A stretch of 64,000 nucleotides of DNA. Origin: Cladorhizidae sp. MBARI D1340-BT2. Taxonomy: Eukaryota; Porifera; Demospongiae; Poecilosclerida; Cladorhizidae. Shown in pieces: positions 1 through 13,600 of this stretch. Each line of letters begins with the position of its first letter. Position 1 is the first letter of the stretch. The DNA lies in contig JAQNBH010000142.1 in assembly GCA_028752905.1 (NCBI GenBank), positions 62,001-126,000 on the forward strand. The letters are read 5' to 3'. Below the pieces are notes generated by a model that did no database searches, was not told the origin of the DNA, and saw only the letters and a program-made list of their open reading frames with translations. Made by a program: the position numbers and the translations under genes.

Positions 1-1688
1 AAACAATTCTGAAGTGGCACAGTCAACTTCTTGTAGTTGCCACACCTCCACAGTCATGAAAATGTTAGCCAGGACACATTTCGATGAATCAGACCTGCTG
101 AGTGTCCCATGGTTTGTTGCGGTGTTGAAACCGGTACGATCGTTTGTATGGATCTGTGTCACATCTGTCATGGGATTACATTGAAAACATCATGTGGGAT
201 CTGTACACAATGAAGATCGTGTTGCCACATATTTCAACACGGAAAATGGATCCAAACTCAATTGTGGGCTGGTCGCTGCACGGGTATTGTATTGGCTGTC
301 GACGGAGACACTGCCGGCACCACCCTATTAGACATGATTAGTCAACAGATGGGCCTCGGGTTGTCTTTGTCACGAGTCACTGTGTCAAATGACAGTGATA
401 TGGCCCGGTTGATGGAGTTTCTTTTATCCCAAGTCGACCGGGTATCCTTGTTGAGTCGGCGAAGCAGTATCAATCTAGAGATTCACGGAGCTTCGATGGC
501 TGCACTGTTTTTACTCGACCTGATCGACATTTCCACTGGACGTTTTACCCAGGATGCCTTCTTTTCCTCTATCATACTCGACGATGGTTTTTGGAAAACT
601 GTCTTGAGACCCCTGTTTTTGAAGTTGTCTCCTCCTTATGATTTTGGTTTCACTCGTGGGGATGGGTACGAGATTACCACGCAGTCCTTGCTTCGATGCA
701 AAACTCTATACCATTTGGAAAAAAAATCGACAGCTGTGACGAATGTGGTGTTTTCGTCGACACAAAAAACTACCGAAAGAAAATTCTTATTACAAACCAG
801 AACATTTCTCGGCTGGGAATAATCAACTCGGAGGCCATCCATCTCGTACCCCGATACAATGATGAGAGTGAAACTGCTGAAATACAGACCAATCTGTGCA
901 TGGAAATTTTCTTGCCTGTCACACCGAGAGCTCCGGGAACATGCACTCTAGCATCTATCAATTTGGCCCAGTTGCCATGTACCAACTGTGCTGAGTTTGG
1001 AGTGGAATTGGAAAAAAACACCAAGCCGACTTGCACACTTCTTCTCTGTGTGAACAACCGAGAAATCCAACACACACCATGGGCCGCTGCGGCCATCAAG
1101 AAATAATGTCCCTTCGGTATTGGGATTCAGAATTAGACACTCGCGTGGTTGCACAGATCACCATTCCTTTCTTCCTCGGAGTTCATCCATCAGACATGCA
1201 AAGATATCTTGGAGACTGCGAAATATGGACAGACATAGGAGGATGAACATTTCACTCTAAAATCTTTCTTGCCACCATTCCACTATACTACCACACAGAT
1301 GCCGGCCACGAAAACCTCGATCAAGTGTGGTGCTGCCCCCGGTGGCTGTCACGTGTCTTTGTCACCAACAGAGCCATAACAGAAGAATTTGAACCTTTTT
1401 TGAGTGAATATGTGAATGGTTTTTACAATGCGAGGCCTTGGTACCTTTGGTATCCAGAGAATTCGTCAGACACAGCCGACCAGGTCTGTCCAGCAGCTAT
1501 CCTGCAAGAGAATATCGATCAGGGTTATTCTGTGCATTATCGGTGCCATGTGCAGCCAGACAAGGAACTGTGTGTTCTTCTGAAATCCGTTAGGGGTACA
1601 AAAAAAAATCAAAACAGTCTTGTACTACTGGTTCAACACGGCAAGAGGGAGACGTCAGATGAGTCAAAATTGCGGTTGTGAAGTGTAG
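1..1688 (+). pseudogene. Ribonucleotide reductase large subunit (class I, R1), virus-like, 5'-partial and frame-disrupted
   Basis: R1 reduces ribonucleotides to deoxyribonucleotides together with a small subunit; large DNA viruses often carry it. Seen here: a Cys codon at 277-279 in the context where R1 has its N-terminal redox Cys; a segment around 460-610 matching the R1 EPWH/FLDL region and the following ARDLFFALWIPD-like stretch; N-x-C-x-E (NLCMEI, 891-905) carrying the catalytic thiyl Cys, Asn and Glu; the partner Cys at 942-944 in CTLASINL; an EEFEPF stretch near 1385-1400 matching the R1 region after the PTASTSQ loop; a TVLYYW stretch near 1620 like the KTGMYYLR motif; and a Cys-Gly-Cys tail (1671-1679) before TAG at 1686-1688. 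About 560 codons are present, so roughly the first 200 lie outside. The reading frame changes about five times, including at A runs near 720 and 1600. It is either a decaying endogenous copy or an intact gene with homopolymer errors. The viral origin is inferred from its neighbours. Confidence 0.8.
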
Positions 1689-1694
1689 AACCAA

Positions 1695-2768
1695 TCACGG
1701 TAAGTGCCATTGGTGTCGGATTGACACGTTCGCTAATTTTTTTTTTATGAGATGGGCATCGATGTAAAAAATCATGTTGTAGAAGAACTGATGCATAAAG
1801 CAAAAGTGTGGCGTGTCATTCTGGGCAATGGATGATTTCCATGCTTTGAAGCTTGGAAACATAATTGTGACTTCCACTCTAGGTAAGGATGGAGATGAGG
1901 TAATAGGATATCACCCAGGCCAGTACCTGCCCCATGCGTGCCCGATCCTGGTCTCGATGCCCCATGTTCAGATCTGGGGGGTCAACTCTGGGGAGTGTTG
2001 GCATTCCACGGATGAAGAACCCCGTACTGTTGAGTCTCCGTAAAACTTGGTAAGTAATCTGATCTAGACCCATCCAGAACAGACAGCAACCCACAGGGTC
2101 TGATATATTTGCAGCCAGTCTACCAGGAGTTGTGTGGGTGGTGTGTGTCCAAGTGAAATACCCAAAAGATACCCCCAAAACCGTTCTCGGAAGTGATCCA
2201 AAATCCTCTATGAGCAAATTCTCTGTTTTTCCACAGATTTCATCAATTTTCTGCCTTGCTCATACACTAGTAGTACCAGACGATCGGAGTCATGGCTGGT
2301 TGATACTGACCCGGGTAGAAACAAACACCCAAACTAGATGTGACTGGGAGCAGAGGATACAAAATGCCCATTATTTTTCCCCATAAACACGCCACTTCCG
2401 AGAGAATCAATTCGTCTTGTGACAACTCGGGGGATAAGTTCAATGGGTTTTTTTCGAGTCTTTTCCCGATTAAACTGCCATGTTGTTGGAGGGAGATTCC
2501 TGTGGGGATAGATTCACGCAGACACCCTTCCACCTGAGACCACCCGCCTTGTGGAAAACATCAACTCAATGAATGTGCCAGTCAGGTACTCTATCCGATT
2601 GGTCATGTGTTTGGAGAACAGTCCACCGAGTCCGCTGTCCTGTCGAATCAATTCGGAGAGAAAGACCCGGTGGTGGTTCTCAGCTGGATTCATTTTTGAA
2701 AGAAAATTCTTACACCAAATGTTATCTGTGCTAACAATGAGAATCTCGCTGTAATTCCACGTCACCAT
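1695..2768 (-). pseudogene. Unrecognised virus-like gene, frame-disrupted
   Basis: Four overlapping minus-strand open stretches (2514-2768, 2267-2533, 1879-2217, 1695-1877) follow one another in the same direction and together look like one protein of roughly 350 residues split by frame changes, one in the T9 run at 1739-1747. The likely start is ATG at 2768-2766, because it lies only 20 bases from the divergent ATG of the nuclease gene at 2789. The last stretch ends in TGA at 1697-1695, six bases from the stop of the R1 gene, so the two genes are tail to tail. I see no signal peptide, transmembrane helix or catalytic motif and do not recognise the family. The packing resembles a viral genome. 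Whether all four pieces belong to one gene is inference. Confidence 0.45.
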
Positions 2769-2788
2769 CACAATTTGTGCCGTTTTAG

Positions 2789-3638
2789 ATGAGAAAATTC
2801 AATTTTATCACACTTCTCAGATAGTTCCAGGCATACTGGAATGGGTTGCATACCAAAAGAAAAGTCTCAGCATAGGAGCCAGTACAATCAGGTTGATGGA
2901 ACAAGGGGACGGTGAGATGATGAATGCCATGATCGGGTCAAACTCAGTTTAACAATGAGACGGCTACACCCGGTTTGGCTCTCTTATTCGGCAATGTCGT
3001 CGAGGAGTTTGCACGCAAATGTCTGGTTGATTTGTTACAAAGACCAATTGATTGGTTAGGCAAAGGACGGGTATTTATCTGCTTCTCCGGATGGTGTGTG
3101 TCGTCTGTCGAACCAAAAAGAGAAATATTTACTGATCGATCTCAAGACCTCCTGTGGGAGGTATGTCCGCCGACACCCACGTAGGTATAGTTTTCGATAT
3201 CAGTACCAGGTATTACAGGGAATGGAAATCTACGACGATCTCGTTGAACATGGACTTCTGTTCGAGCACGAACTCTTTATCTGCAATTCTGAAGAGGCAA
3301 CCACGGGGGGGGGGGGGGGGGGGGGGGGGGGGGAATGCCAAAATATGCACTATCCAGGGTATCACAACCGGTTGCAACAACAGTATGGGATGTGTATACT
3401 GTTTATCTCACCACAACAACAAACAACCCCAATAGAAGACATTCTGGGAGTCGATGACCAATCTGTTCACTCCGATCTTTCATCCAAGAATTGTCAGTCG
3501 ATGATAAAGAGAAAAATTATGTGGACCTCACATCTCATTGGGTACTATCTGAATGATGAAGAGGTCATCACACAAAAAAAATATAGACAAATTCTCTCAA
3601 TTGCGGAAACTCCACAAGATTTGATAATTGAGTTCTAA
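2789..3638 (+). pseudogene. YqaJ / lambda-exonuclease / alkaline-nuclease-like gene, frame-disrupted
   Basis: These PD-(D/E)xK nucleases resect DNA ends during viral or phage recombination and genome maturation. Visible in order: SIGAST (from 2869) at the place of the N-terminal SxxxA-type motif; a FGNVVEEFAR stretch (about 2986-3015) matching the conserved 'G..EE.AR' helix; SPDG with the catalytic Asp at 3090-3092; IDLKT with Asp 3138-3140 and Lys 3144-3146, the D/ExK pair; then an aromatic YQYQVLQ-like segment near 3205-3225 matching the family's Y-x-x-Q-x-Q motif. The motifs fall in three frames: frame 1 until about 2940, frame 2 until about 3070, then frame 3 to TAA at 3636-3638. A further shift near 2815 is needed to use the ATG at 2789. 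Between the core and the C-terminal part lies a run of 29 G. Its 3' end faces the next minus-strand gene. Herpesvirus alkaline nucleases belong to this fold, but I cannot place it in a virus family. Confidence 0.68.
3305..3333 (+). repeat. Homopolymer run of 29 G inside the nuclease-like ORF
   Basis: An uninterrupted run of 29 guanines. In the frame of the downstream nuclease segment it reads as a polyglycine stretch joining the catalytic core to the C-terminal part. G runs of this length can form quadruplexes and are unstable in replication and hard to sequence, so the true length may vary. Confidence 0.95.
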
Positions 3639-3690
3639 CCACGCTGATAAACCCTGTCGTAGTTCTACTTGACTCCACTGCACCATTTTT

Positions 3691-4561
3691 TTAGAGGTGG
3701 TAGATAGACGATTTCTTTTTTCTTGTCTGGAATATCAGACGTGTCGAGCTGTCGATCCAACTAGAAAAATGATCACAGGCTCTGGTAGTACCAGTATCAA
3801 TTGAAGAAAATTCCTGTTCCACGTACTCCAAACCGAGGTGTGTTTGTGGATGACTCCCGTATCGGACACTTGAACTGTGGCTGCATAATTCATAAATATC
3901 CAACCCTGTCATTCAAGTTTCGTCAAGGTGTCATTCGGAATCTCATCGGTGTCATGCCCCAATGCTGTCAAAAACAACGAGAGAACCTTTGTCATTACTG
4001 TCCAGGTCAAAGGTCCCTGTCAAACCGCCTCGCTGTGGGGGTACAGTGATTCAAAACAAAAACAACTTTGACGTCGGACAACTCACAAAAAGAGAGAAAG
4101 GAGAAAATCTCTTCTTCTGGGGGTTAATAGACATCATTTTGTAGTATTCTGTTGAGTTCTTTGGTGCACTTATCCAAGATGAATGAAAAATCACCGAGAA
4201 TACTTTATGCCAACTAGGTTTAATCATTGAAATGGCCGCTTTGACGTTTAGTCGCTGTTGGCCCGGAAGATGTTCCAGGCAATTGTAGATCTGAATTCTC
4301 CCATTCGACTCCATCTAATGCCAGTAAATGTCGCAACAGAGCACTCATACGAAAATCGGTGTTGATAGATCTGGATATGGTCAGTAGATTATCGACCCAC
4401 TCAGCATTCGATTCGGTTGTTCCACCACTAGCTATAACGACATCCTTCGTGGTTTTTCAATTCAGTTTTTTCTCACTGACAAAAAAAATTCCCACAGACA
4501 CCGGGTCTGTCATATTTGAATCTTTGAGGATTATCTTTAATTGATCAAATCGTAAACCCAT
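3691..4561 (-). pseudogene. Unrecognised virus-like gene next to the 51-bp satellite, frame-disrupted
   Basis: Minus-strand open stretches run from a possible ATG at 4561-4559 (reads MGLRFDQLKII) through a roughly 80-codon stretch between about 4465 and 4225 without its own ATG, then 4314-4051 and 3912-3691. The first two pieces are joined by a frame change near an A run at 4478-4485. The composition is protein-like (acidic and hydrophobic residues alternate, with one Leu-rich segment, SALLRHLLALDG), but I do not recognise a family. It is tail to tail with the nuclease-like gene (gap about 50 bases). The presumed start lies 54 bases from the first satellite unit, so the satellite occupies its upstream region. 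That these stretches form one gene is inference. Confidence 0.4.
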
Positions 4562-4614
4562 GTTACAAAAAAAATTTTTTGAATTTTTTTAATGGACTGG
4601 GTTCTCTCCATAAG

Positions 4615-7600
4615 TAATCTCATTGGAATGGACCAAGAGAACACACCATGTCTGGTCAACAAAACTGATCTCATTGGAATGGACCAAGAGAACACACCAT
4701 GTCTGGTCAACAAAACTAATCTCATTGGAATGGACCAAGAGAACACACCATGTCTGGTCAACAAAACTAATCTCATTGGAATGGACCAAGAGAACACACC
4801 ATGTCTGGTCAACAAAACTAATCTCATTGGAATGGACCAAGAGAACACACCATGTCTGGTCAACAAAACTAATCTCATTGGAATGGACCAAGAGAACACA
4901 CCATGTCTGGTCAACAAAACTAATCTCATTGGAATGGACCAAGAGAACACACCATGTCTGGTCAACAAAACTAATCTCATTGGAATGGACCAAGAGAACA
5001 CACCATGTCTGGTCAACAAAACTAATCTCATTGGAATGGACCAAGAGAACACACCATGTCTGGTCAACAAAACTAATCTCATTGGAATGGACCAAGAGAA
5101 CACACCATGTCTGGGCAACAAAACTAATCTCATTGGAATGGACCAAGAGAACACACCATGTCTGGGCAACAAAACTAATCTCATTGGAATGGACCAAGAG
5201 AACACACCATGTCTGGGCAACAAAACTAATCTCATTGGAATGGACCAAGAGAACACACCATGTCTGGTCAACAAAACTAATCTCATTGGAATGGACCAAG
5301 AGAACACACCATGTCTGGGCAACAAAACTAATCTCATTGGAATGGACCAAGAGAACACACCATGTCTGGTCAACAAAACTAATCTCATTGGAATGGACCA
5401 AGAGAACACACCATGTCTGGTCAACAAAACTAATCTCATTGGAATGGACCAAGAGAACACACCATGTCTGGGCAACAAAACTAATCTCATTGGAATGGAC
5501 CAAGAGAACACACCATGTCTGGGCAACAAAACTAATCTCATTGGAATGGACCAAGAGAACACACCATGTCTGGTCAACAAAACTAATCTCATTGGAATGG
5601 ACCAAGAGAACACACCATGTCTGGTCAACAAAACTAATCTCATTGGAATGGACCAAGAGAACACACCATGTCTGGTCAACAAAACTAATCTCATTGGAAT
5701 GGACCAAGAGAACACACCATGTCTGGTCAACAAAACTAATCTCATTGGAATGGACCAAGAGAACACACCATGTCTGGTCAACAAAACTAATCTCATTGGA
5801 ATGGACCAAGAGAACACACCATGTCTGGTCAACAAAACTAATCTCATTGGAATGGACCAAGAGAACACACCATGTCTGGTCAACAAAACTAATCTCATTG
5901 GAATGGACCAAGAGAACACACCATGTCTGGTCACCAAAACTAATCTCATTGGAATGGACCAAGAGAACACACCATGTCTGGTCAACAAAACTAATCTCAT
6001 TGGAATGGACCAAGAGAACACACCATGTCTGGGCAACAAAACTAATCTCATTGGAATGGACCAAGAGAACACACCATGTCTGGTCAACAAAACTAATCTC
6101 ATTGGAATGGACCAAGAGAACACACCATGTCTGGTCAACAAAACTAATCTCATTGGAATGGACCAAGAGAACACACCATGTCTGGTCAACAAAACTAATC
6201 TCATTGGAATGGACCAAGAGAACACACCATGTCTGGGCAACAAAACTAATCTCATTGGAATGGACCAAGAGAACACACCATGTCTGGTCAACAAAACTAA
6301 TCTCATTGGAATGGACCAAGAGAACACACCATGTCTGGTCAACAAAACTAATCTCATTGGAATGGACCAAGAGAACACACCATGTCTGGTCAACAAAACT
6401 AATCTCATTGGAATGGACCAAGAGAACACACCATGTCTGGTCAACAAAACTAATCTCATTGGAATGGACCAAGAGAACACACCATGTCTGGGCAACAAAA
6501 CTAATCTCATTGGAATGGACCAAGAGAACACACCATGTCTGGTCAACAAAACTAATCTCATTGGAATGGACCAAGAGAACACACCATGTCTGGTCAACAA
6601 AACTAATCTCATTGGAATGGACCAAGAGAACACACCATGTCTGGTCAACAAAACTAATCTCATTGGAATGGACCAAGAGAACACACCATGTCTGGTCAAC
6701 AAAACTAATCTCATTGGAATGGACCAAGAGAACACACCATGTCTGGTCAACAAAACTAATCTCATTGGAATGGACCAAGAGAACACACCATGTCTGGTCA
6801 ACAAAACTAATCTCATTGGAATGGACCAAGAGAACACACCATGTCTGGTCAACAAAACTAATCTCATTGGAATGGACCAAGAGAACACACCATGTCTGGG
6901 CAACAAAACTAATCTCATTGGAATGGACCAAGAGAACACACCATGTCTGGTCAACAAAACTAATCTCATTGGAATGGACCAAGAGAACACACCATGTCTG
7001 GTCAACAAAACTAATCTCATTGGAATGGACCAAGAGAACACACCATGTCTGGTCAACAAAACTAATCTCATTGGAATGGACCAAGAGAACACACCATGTC
7101 TGGGCAACAAAACTAATCTCATTGGAATGGACCAAGAGAACACACCATGTCTGGTCAACAAAACTAATCTCATTGGAATGGACCAAGAGAACACACCATG
7201 TCTGGTCAACAAAACTAATCTCATTGGAATGGACCAAGAGAACACACCATGTCTGGTCAACAAAACTAATCTCATTGGAATGGACCAAGAGAACACACCA
7301 TGTCTGGTCAACAAAACTAATCTCATTGGAATGGACCAAGAGAACACACCATGTCTGGTCAACAAAACTAATCTCATTGGAATGGACCAAGAGAACACAC
7401 CATGTCTGGTCAACAAAGCTAATCTCATTGGAATGGACCAAGAGAACACACCATGTCTGGTCAACAAAACTAATCGCATTGGAATGGACCAAGAGAACAC
7501 ACCATGTCTGGTCAACAAAACTAATCTCATTGGAATGGACCAAGAGAACACACCATGTCTGGGCAACAAAACTAATCTCATTGGAATGGACCAAGAGAAC

Positions 7601-10600
7601 ACACCATGTCTGGTCAACAAAACTAATCTCATTGGAATGGACCAAGAGAACACACCATGTCTGGTCAACAAAACTAATCTCATTGGAATGGACCAAGAGA
7701 ACACACCATGTCTGGGCAACAAAACTAATCTCATTGGAATGGACCAAGAGAACACACCATGTCTGGTCAACAAAACTAATCTCATTGGAATGGACCAAGA
7801 GAACACACCATGTCTGGTCAACAAAACTAATCTCATTAATGGACCAAGAGAACACACCATGTCTGGTCAACAAAACTAATCTCATTGGAATGGACCAAGA
7901 GAACACACCATGTCTGGTCAACAAAACTAATCTCATTGGAATGGACCAAGAGAACACACCATGTCTGGGCAACAAAACTAATCTCATTGGAATGGACCAA
8001 GAGAACACACCATGTCTGGTCAACAAAACTAATCTCATTGGAATGGACCAAGAGAACACACCATGTCTGGTCAACAAAACTAATCTCATTGGAAATGGAC
8101 CAAGAGAACACACCATGTCTGGTCAACAAAACTAATCTCATTGGAATGGACCAAGAGAACACACCATGTCTGGTCAACAAAACTAATCTCATTGGAATGG
8201 ACCAAGAGAACACACCATGTCTGGTAAACAAAACTAATCTCATTGGAATGGACCAAGAGAACACACCATGTCTGGGCAACAAAACGAATCTCATTGGAAT
8301 GGACCAAGAGAACACACCATGTCTGGTCAACAAAAACTAATCTCATTGGAATGGACCAAGAGAACACACCATGTCTGGTCAACAAAACTAATCTCATTGG
8401 AATGGACCAAGAGAACACACCATGTCTGGGCAACAAAACTAATCTCATTGGAATGGACCAAGAGAACACACCATGTCTGGTCAACAAAACTAATCTCATT
8501 GGAATGGACCAAGAGAACACACCATGTCTGGTCAACAAAACTAATCTCATTGGAATGGACCAAGAGAACACACCATGTCTGGGCAACAAAACTAATCTCA
8601 TTGGAATGGACCAAGAGAACACACCATGTCTGGGCAACAAAACTAATCTCATTGGAATGGACCAAGAGAACACACCATGTCTGGGCAACAAAACTAATCT
8701 CATTGGAATGGACCAAGAGAACACACCATGTCTGGTCAACAAAAACTAATCTCATTGGAATGGACCAAGAGAACACACCATGTCTGGTCAACAAAAACTA
8801 ATCTCATTGGAATGGACCAAGAGAACACACCATGTCTGGGCAACAAAACTAATCTCATTGGAATGGACCAAGAGAACACACCATGTCTGGGCAACAAAAC
8901 TAATCTCATTGGAATGGACCAAGAGAACACACCATGTCTGGTCAACAAAACTAATCTCATTGGAATGGACCAAGAGAACACACCATGTCTGGGCAACAAA
9001 ACTAATCTCATTGGAATGGACCAAGAGAACACACCATGTCTGGGCAACAAAACTAATCTCATTGGAATGGACCAAGAGAACACACCATGTCTGGTCAACA
9101 AAACTAATCTCATTGGAATGGACCAAGAGAACACACCATGTCTGGTCAACAAAACTAATCTCATTGGAATGGACCAAGAGAACACACCATGTCTGGTCAA
9201 CAAAACTAATCTCATTGGAATGGACCAAGAGAACACACCATGTCTGGGCAACAAAACTAATCTCATTGGAATGGACCAAGAGAACACACCATGTCTGGTC
9301 AACAAAACTAATCTCATTGGAATGGACCAAGAGAACACACCATGTCTGGTCAACAAAACTAATCTCATTGGAATGGACCAAGAGAACACACCATGTCTGG
9401 TCAACAAAACTAATCTCATTGGAATGGACCAAGAGAACACACCATGTCTGGTCAACAAAACTAATCTCATTGGAATGGACCAAGAGAACACACCATGTCT
9501 GGGCAACAAAACTAATCTCATTGGAATGGACCAAGAGAACACACCATGTCTGGTCAACAAAACTAATCTCATTGGAATGGACCAAGAGAACACACCATGT
9601 CTGGTCAACAAAACTAATCTCATTGGAATGGACCAAGAGAACACACCATGTCTGGTCAACAAAACTAATCTCATTGGAATGGACCAAGAGAACACACCAT
9701 GTCTGGGCAACAAAACTAATCTCATTGGAATGGACCAAGAGAACACACCATGTCTGGTCAACAAAACTAATCTCATTGGAATGGACCAAGAGAACACACC
9801 ATGTCTGGTCAACAAAACTAATCTCATTGGAATGGACCAAGAGAACACACCATGTCTGGTCAACAAAACTAATCTCATTGGAATGGACCAAGAGAACACA
9901 CCATGTCTGGTCAACAAAACTAATCTCATTGGAATGGACCAAGAGAACACACCATGTCTGGGCAACAAAACTAATCTCATTGGAATGGACCAAGAGAACA
10001 CACCATGTCTGGTCAACAAAACTAATCTCATTGGAATGGACCAAGAGAACACACCATGTCTGGTCAACAAAACTAATCTCATTGGAATGGACCAAGAGAA
10101 CACACCATGTCTGGTCAACAAAACTAATCTCATTGGAATGGACCAAGAGAACACACCATGTCTGGGCAACAAAACTAATCTCATTGGAATGGACCAAGAG
10201 AACACACCATGTCTGGTCAACAAAACTAATCTCATTGGAATGGACCAAGAGAACACACCATGTGTGGTCAACAAAACTAATCTCATTGGAATGGACCAAG
10301 AGAACACACCATGTCTGGTCAATAAAACTAATCTCATTGGAATGGACCAAGAGAAACACACCATGTCTGGTCAACAAAACTAATCTCATTGGAATGGACC
10401 AAGAGAACACACCATGTCTGGTCAACAAAACTAATCTCATTGGAATGGACCAAGAGAACACACCATGTCTGGTCAACAAAACTAATCTCATTGGAATGGA
10501 CCAAGAGAACACACCATGTCTGGTCAACAAAACTAATCTCATTGGAATGGACCAAGAGAACACACCATGTCTGGTCAACAAAACTAATCTCATTGGAATG

Positions 10601-13600
10601 GACCAAGAGAACACACCATGTCTGGGCAACAAAACTAATCTCATTGGAATGGACCAAGAGAACACACCATGTCTGGTCAACAAAACTAATCTCATTGGAA
10701 TGGACCAAGAGAACACACCATGTCTGGTCAACAAAACTAATCTCATTGGAATGGACCAAGAGAACACACCATGTCTGGTCAACAAAACTAATCTCATTGG
10801 AATGGACCAAGAGAACACACCATGTCTGGTCAACAAAACTAATCTCATTGGAATGGACCAAGAGAACACACCATGTCTGGTCAACAAAACTAATCTCATT
10901 GGAATGGACCAAGAGAACACACCATGTCTGGTCAACAAAACTAATCTCATTGGAATGGACCAAGAGAACACACCATGTCTGGTCAACAAAACTAATCTCA
11001 TTGGAATGGACCAAGAGAACACACCATGTCTGGTCAACAAAACTAATCTCATTGGAATGGACCAAGAGAACACACCATGTCTGGTCAACAAAACTAATCT
11101 CATTGAATGGACCAAGAGAACACACCATGTCTGGTCAACAAAACTAATCTCATTGGAATGGACCAAGAGAACACACCATGTCTGGTCAACAAAACTAATC
11201 TCGTTGGAATGGACCAAGAGAACACACCATGTCTGGTCAACAAAACTAATCTCATTGGAATGGACCAAGAGAACACACCATGTCTGGTCAACAAAACTAA
11301 TCTCATTGGAATGGACCAAGAGAACACACCATGTCTGGTCAACAAAACTAATCTCATTGGAATGGACCAAGAGAACACACCATGTCTGGTCAACAAAACT
11401 AATCTCGTTGGAATGGACCAAGAGAACACACCATGTCTGGTCAACAAAACTAATCTCATTGGAATGGACCAAGAGAACACACCATGTCTGGGCAACAAAA
11501 CTAATCTCATTGGAATGGACCAAGAGAACACACCATGTCTGGGCAACAAAACTAATCTCATTGGAATGGACCAAGAGAACACACCATGTCTGGTCAACAA
11601 AACTAATCTCATTGGAATGGACCAAGAGAACACACCATGTATGGTCAACAAAACTAATCTCATTGGAATGGACCAAGAGAACACACCATGTCTGGGCAAC
11701 AAAACTAATCTCATTGGAATGGACCAAGAGAACACACCATGTCTGGTCAACAAAACTAATCTCATTGGAATGGACCAAGAGAACACACCATGTCTGGTCA
11801 ACAAAACTAATCTCATTGGAATGGACCAAGAGAACACACCATGTATGGTCAACAAAACTAATCTCATTGGAATGGACCAAGAGAACACACCATGTCTGGG
11901 CAACAAAACTAATCTCATTGGAATGGACCAAGAGAACACACCATGTCTGGTCAACAAAACTAATCTCATTGGAATGGACCAAGAGAACACACCATGTCTG
12001 GTCAACAAAACTAATCTCATTGGAATGGACCAAGAGAACACACCATGTCTGGTCAACAAAACTAATCTCATTGGAATGGACCAAGAGAACACACCATGTC
12101 TGGTCAACAAAACTAATCTCATTGGAATGGACCAAGAGAACACACCATGTCTGGTCAACAAAACTAATCTCATTGGAATGGACCAAGAGAACACACCATG
12201 TCTGGTCAACAAAACTAATCTCATTGGAATGGACCAAGAGAACACACCATGTCTGGGCAACAAAACGAATCTCATTGGAATGGACCAAGAGAACACACCA
12301 TGTCTGGTCAACAAAACTAATCTCATTGGAATGGACCAAGAGAACACACCATGTCTGGTCAACAAAACTAATCTCATTGGAATGGACCAAGAGAACACAC
12401 CATGTCTGGTCAACAAAACTAATCTCATTGGAATGGACCAAGAGAACACACCATGTCTGGGCAACAAAACGAATCTCATTGGAATGGACCAAGAGAACAC
12501 ACCATGTCTGGTCAACAAAACTAATCTCATTGGAATGGACCAAGAGAACACACCATGTCTGGTCAACAAAACTAATCTCATTGGAATGGACCAAGAGAAC
12601 ACACCATGTCTGGTCAACAAAACTAATCTCATTGGAATGGACCAAGAGAACACACCATGTCTGGTCAACAAAACTAATCTCATTGGAATGGACCAAGAGA
12701 ACACACCATGTCTGGTCAACAAAACTAATCTCATTGGAATGGACCAAGAGAACACACCATGTCTGGTCAACAAAACTAATCTCATTGGAATGGACCAAGA
12801 GAACACACCATGTCTGGTCAACAAAACTAATCTCATTGGAATGGACCAAGAGAACACACCATGTCTGGTCAACAAAACGAATCTCATTGGAATGGACCAA
12901 GAGAACACACCATGTCTGGGCAACAAAACTAATCTCATTGGAATGGACCAAGAGAACACACCATGTCTGGTCAACAAAACTAATCTCATTGGAATGGACC
13001 AAGAGAACACACCATGTCTGGTCAACAAAACTAATCTCATTGGAATGGACCAAGAGAACACACCATGTCTGGTCAACAAAACTAATCTCATTGGAATGGA
13101 CCAAGAGAACACACCATGTCTGGGCAACAAAACTAATCTCATTGGAATGGACCAAGAGAACACACCATGTCTGGTCAACAAAACTAATCTCATTGGAATG
13201 GACCAAGAGAACACACCATGTCTGGTCAACAAAACTAATCTCATTGGAATGGACCAAGAGAACACACCATGTCTGGTCAACAAAACTAATCTCATTGGAA
13301 TGGACCAAGAGAACACACCATGTCTGGTCAACAAAACTAATCTCATTGGAATGGACCAAGAGAACACACCATGTCTGGTCAACAAAACTAATCTCATTGG
13401 AATGGACCAAGAGAACACACCATGTCTGGTCAACAAAACTAATCTCATTGGAATGGACCAAGAGAACACACCATGTCTGGGCAACAAAACTAATCTCATT
13501 GGAATGGACCAAGAGAACACACCATGTCTGGTCAACAAAACTAATTTCATTGGAATGGACCAAGAGAACACACCATGTCTGGTCAACAAAACTAATCTCA

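Noticed and set aside
636..1154. Minus-strand ORFs opposite the R1 gene
   Set aside because: Shadows of the R1 coding strand, where the active-site motifs are recognisable.
1..4561. Assignment to a named virus family (herpesvirus-like, nimavirus or other)
   Set aside because: R1 and the nuclease fold occur in several large dsDNA virus groups and I recognise no diagnostic structural gene, so I left it open.
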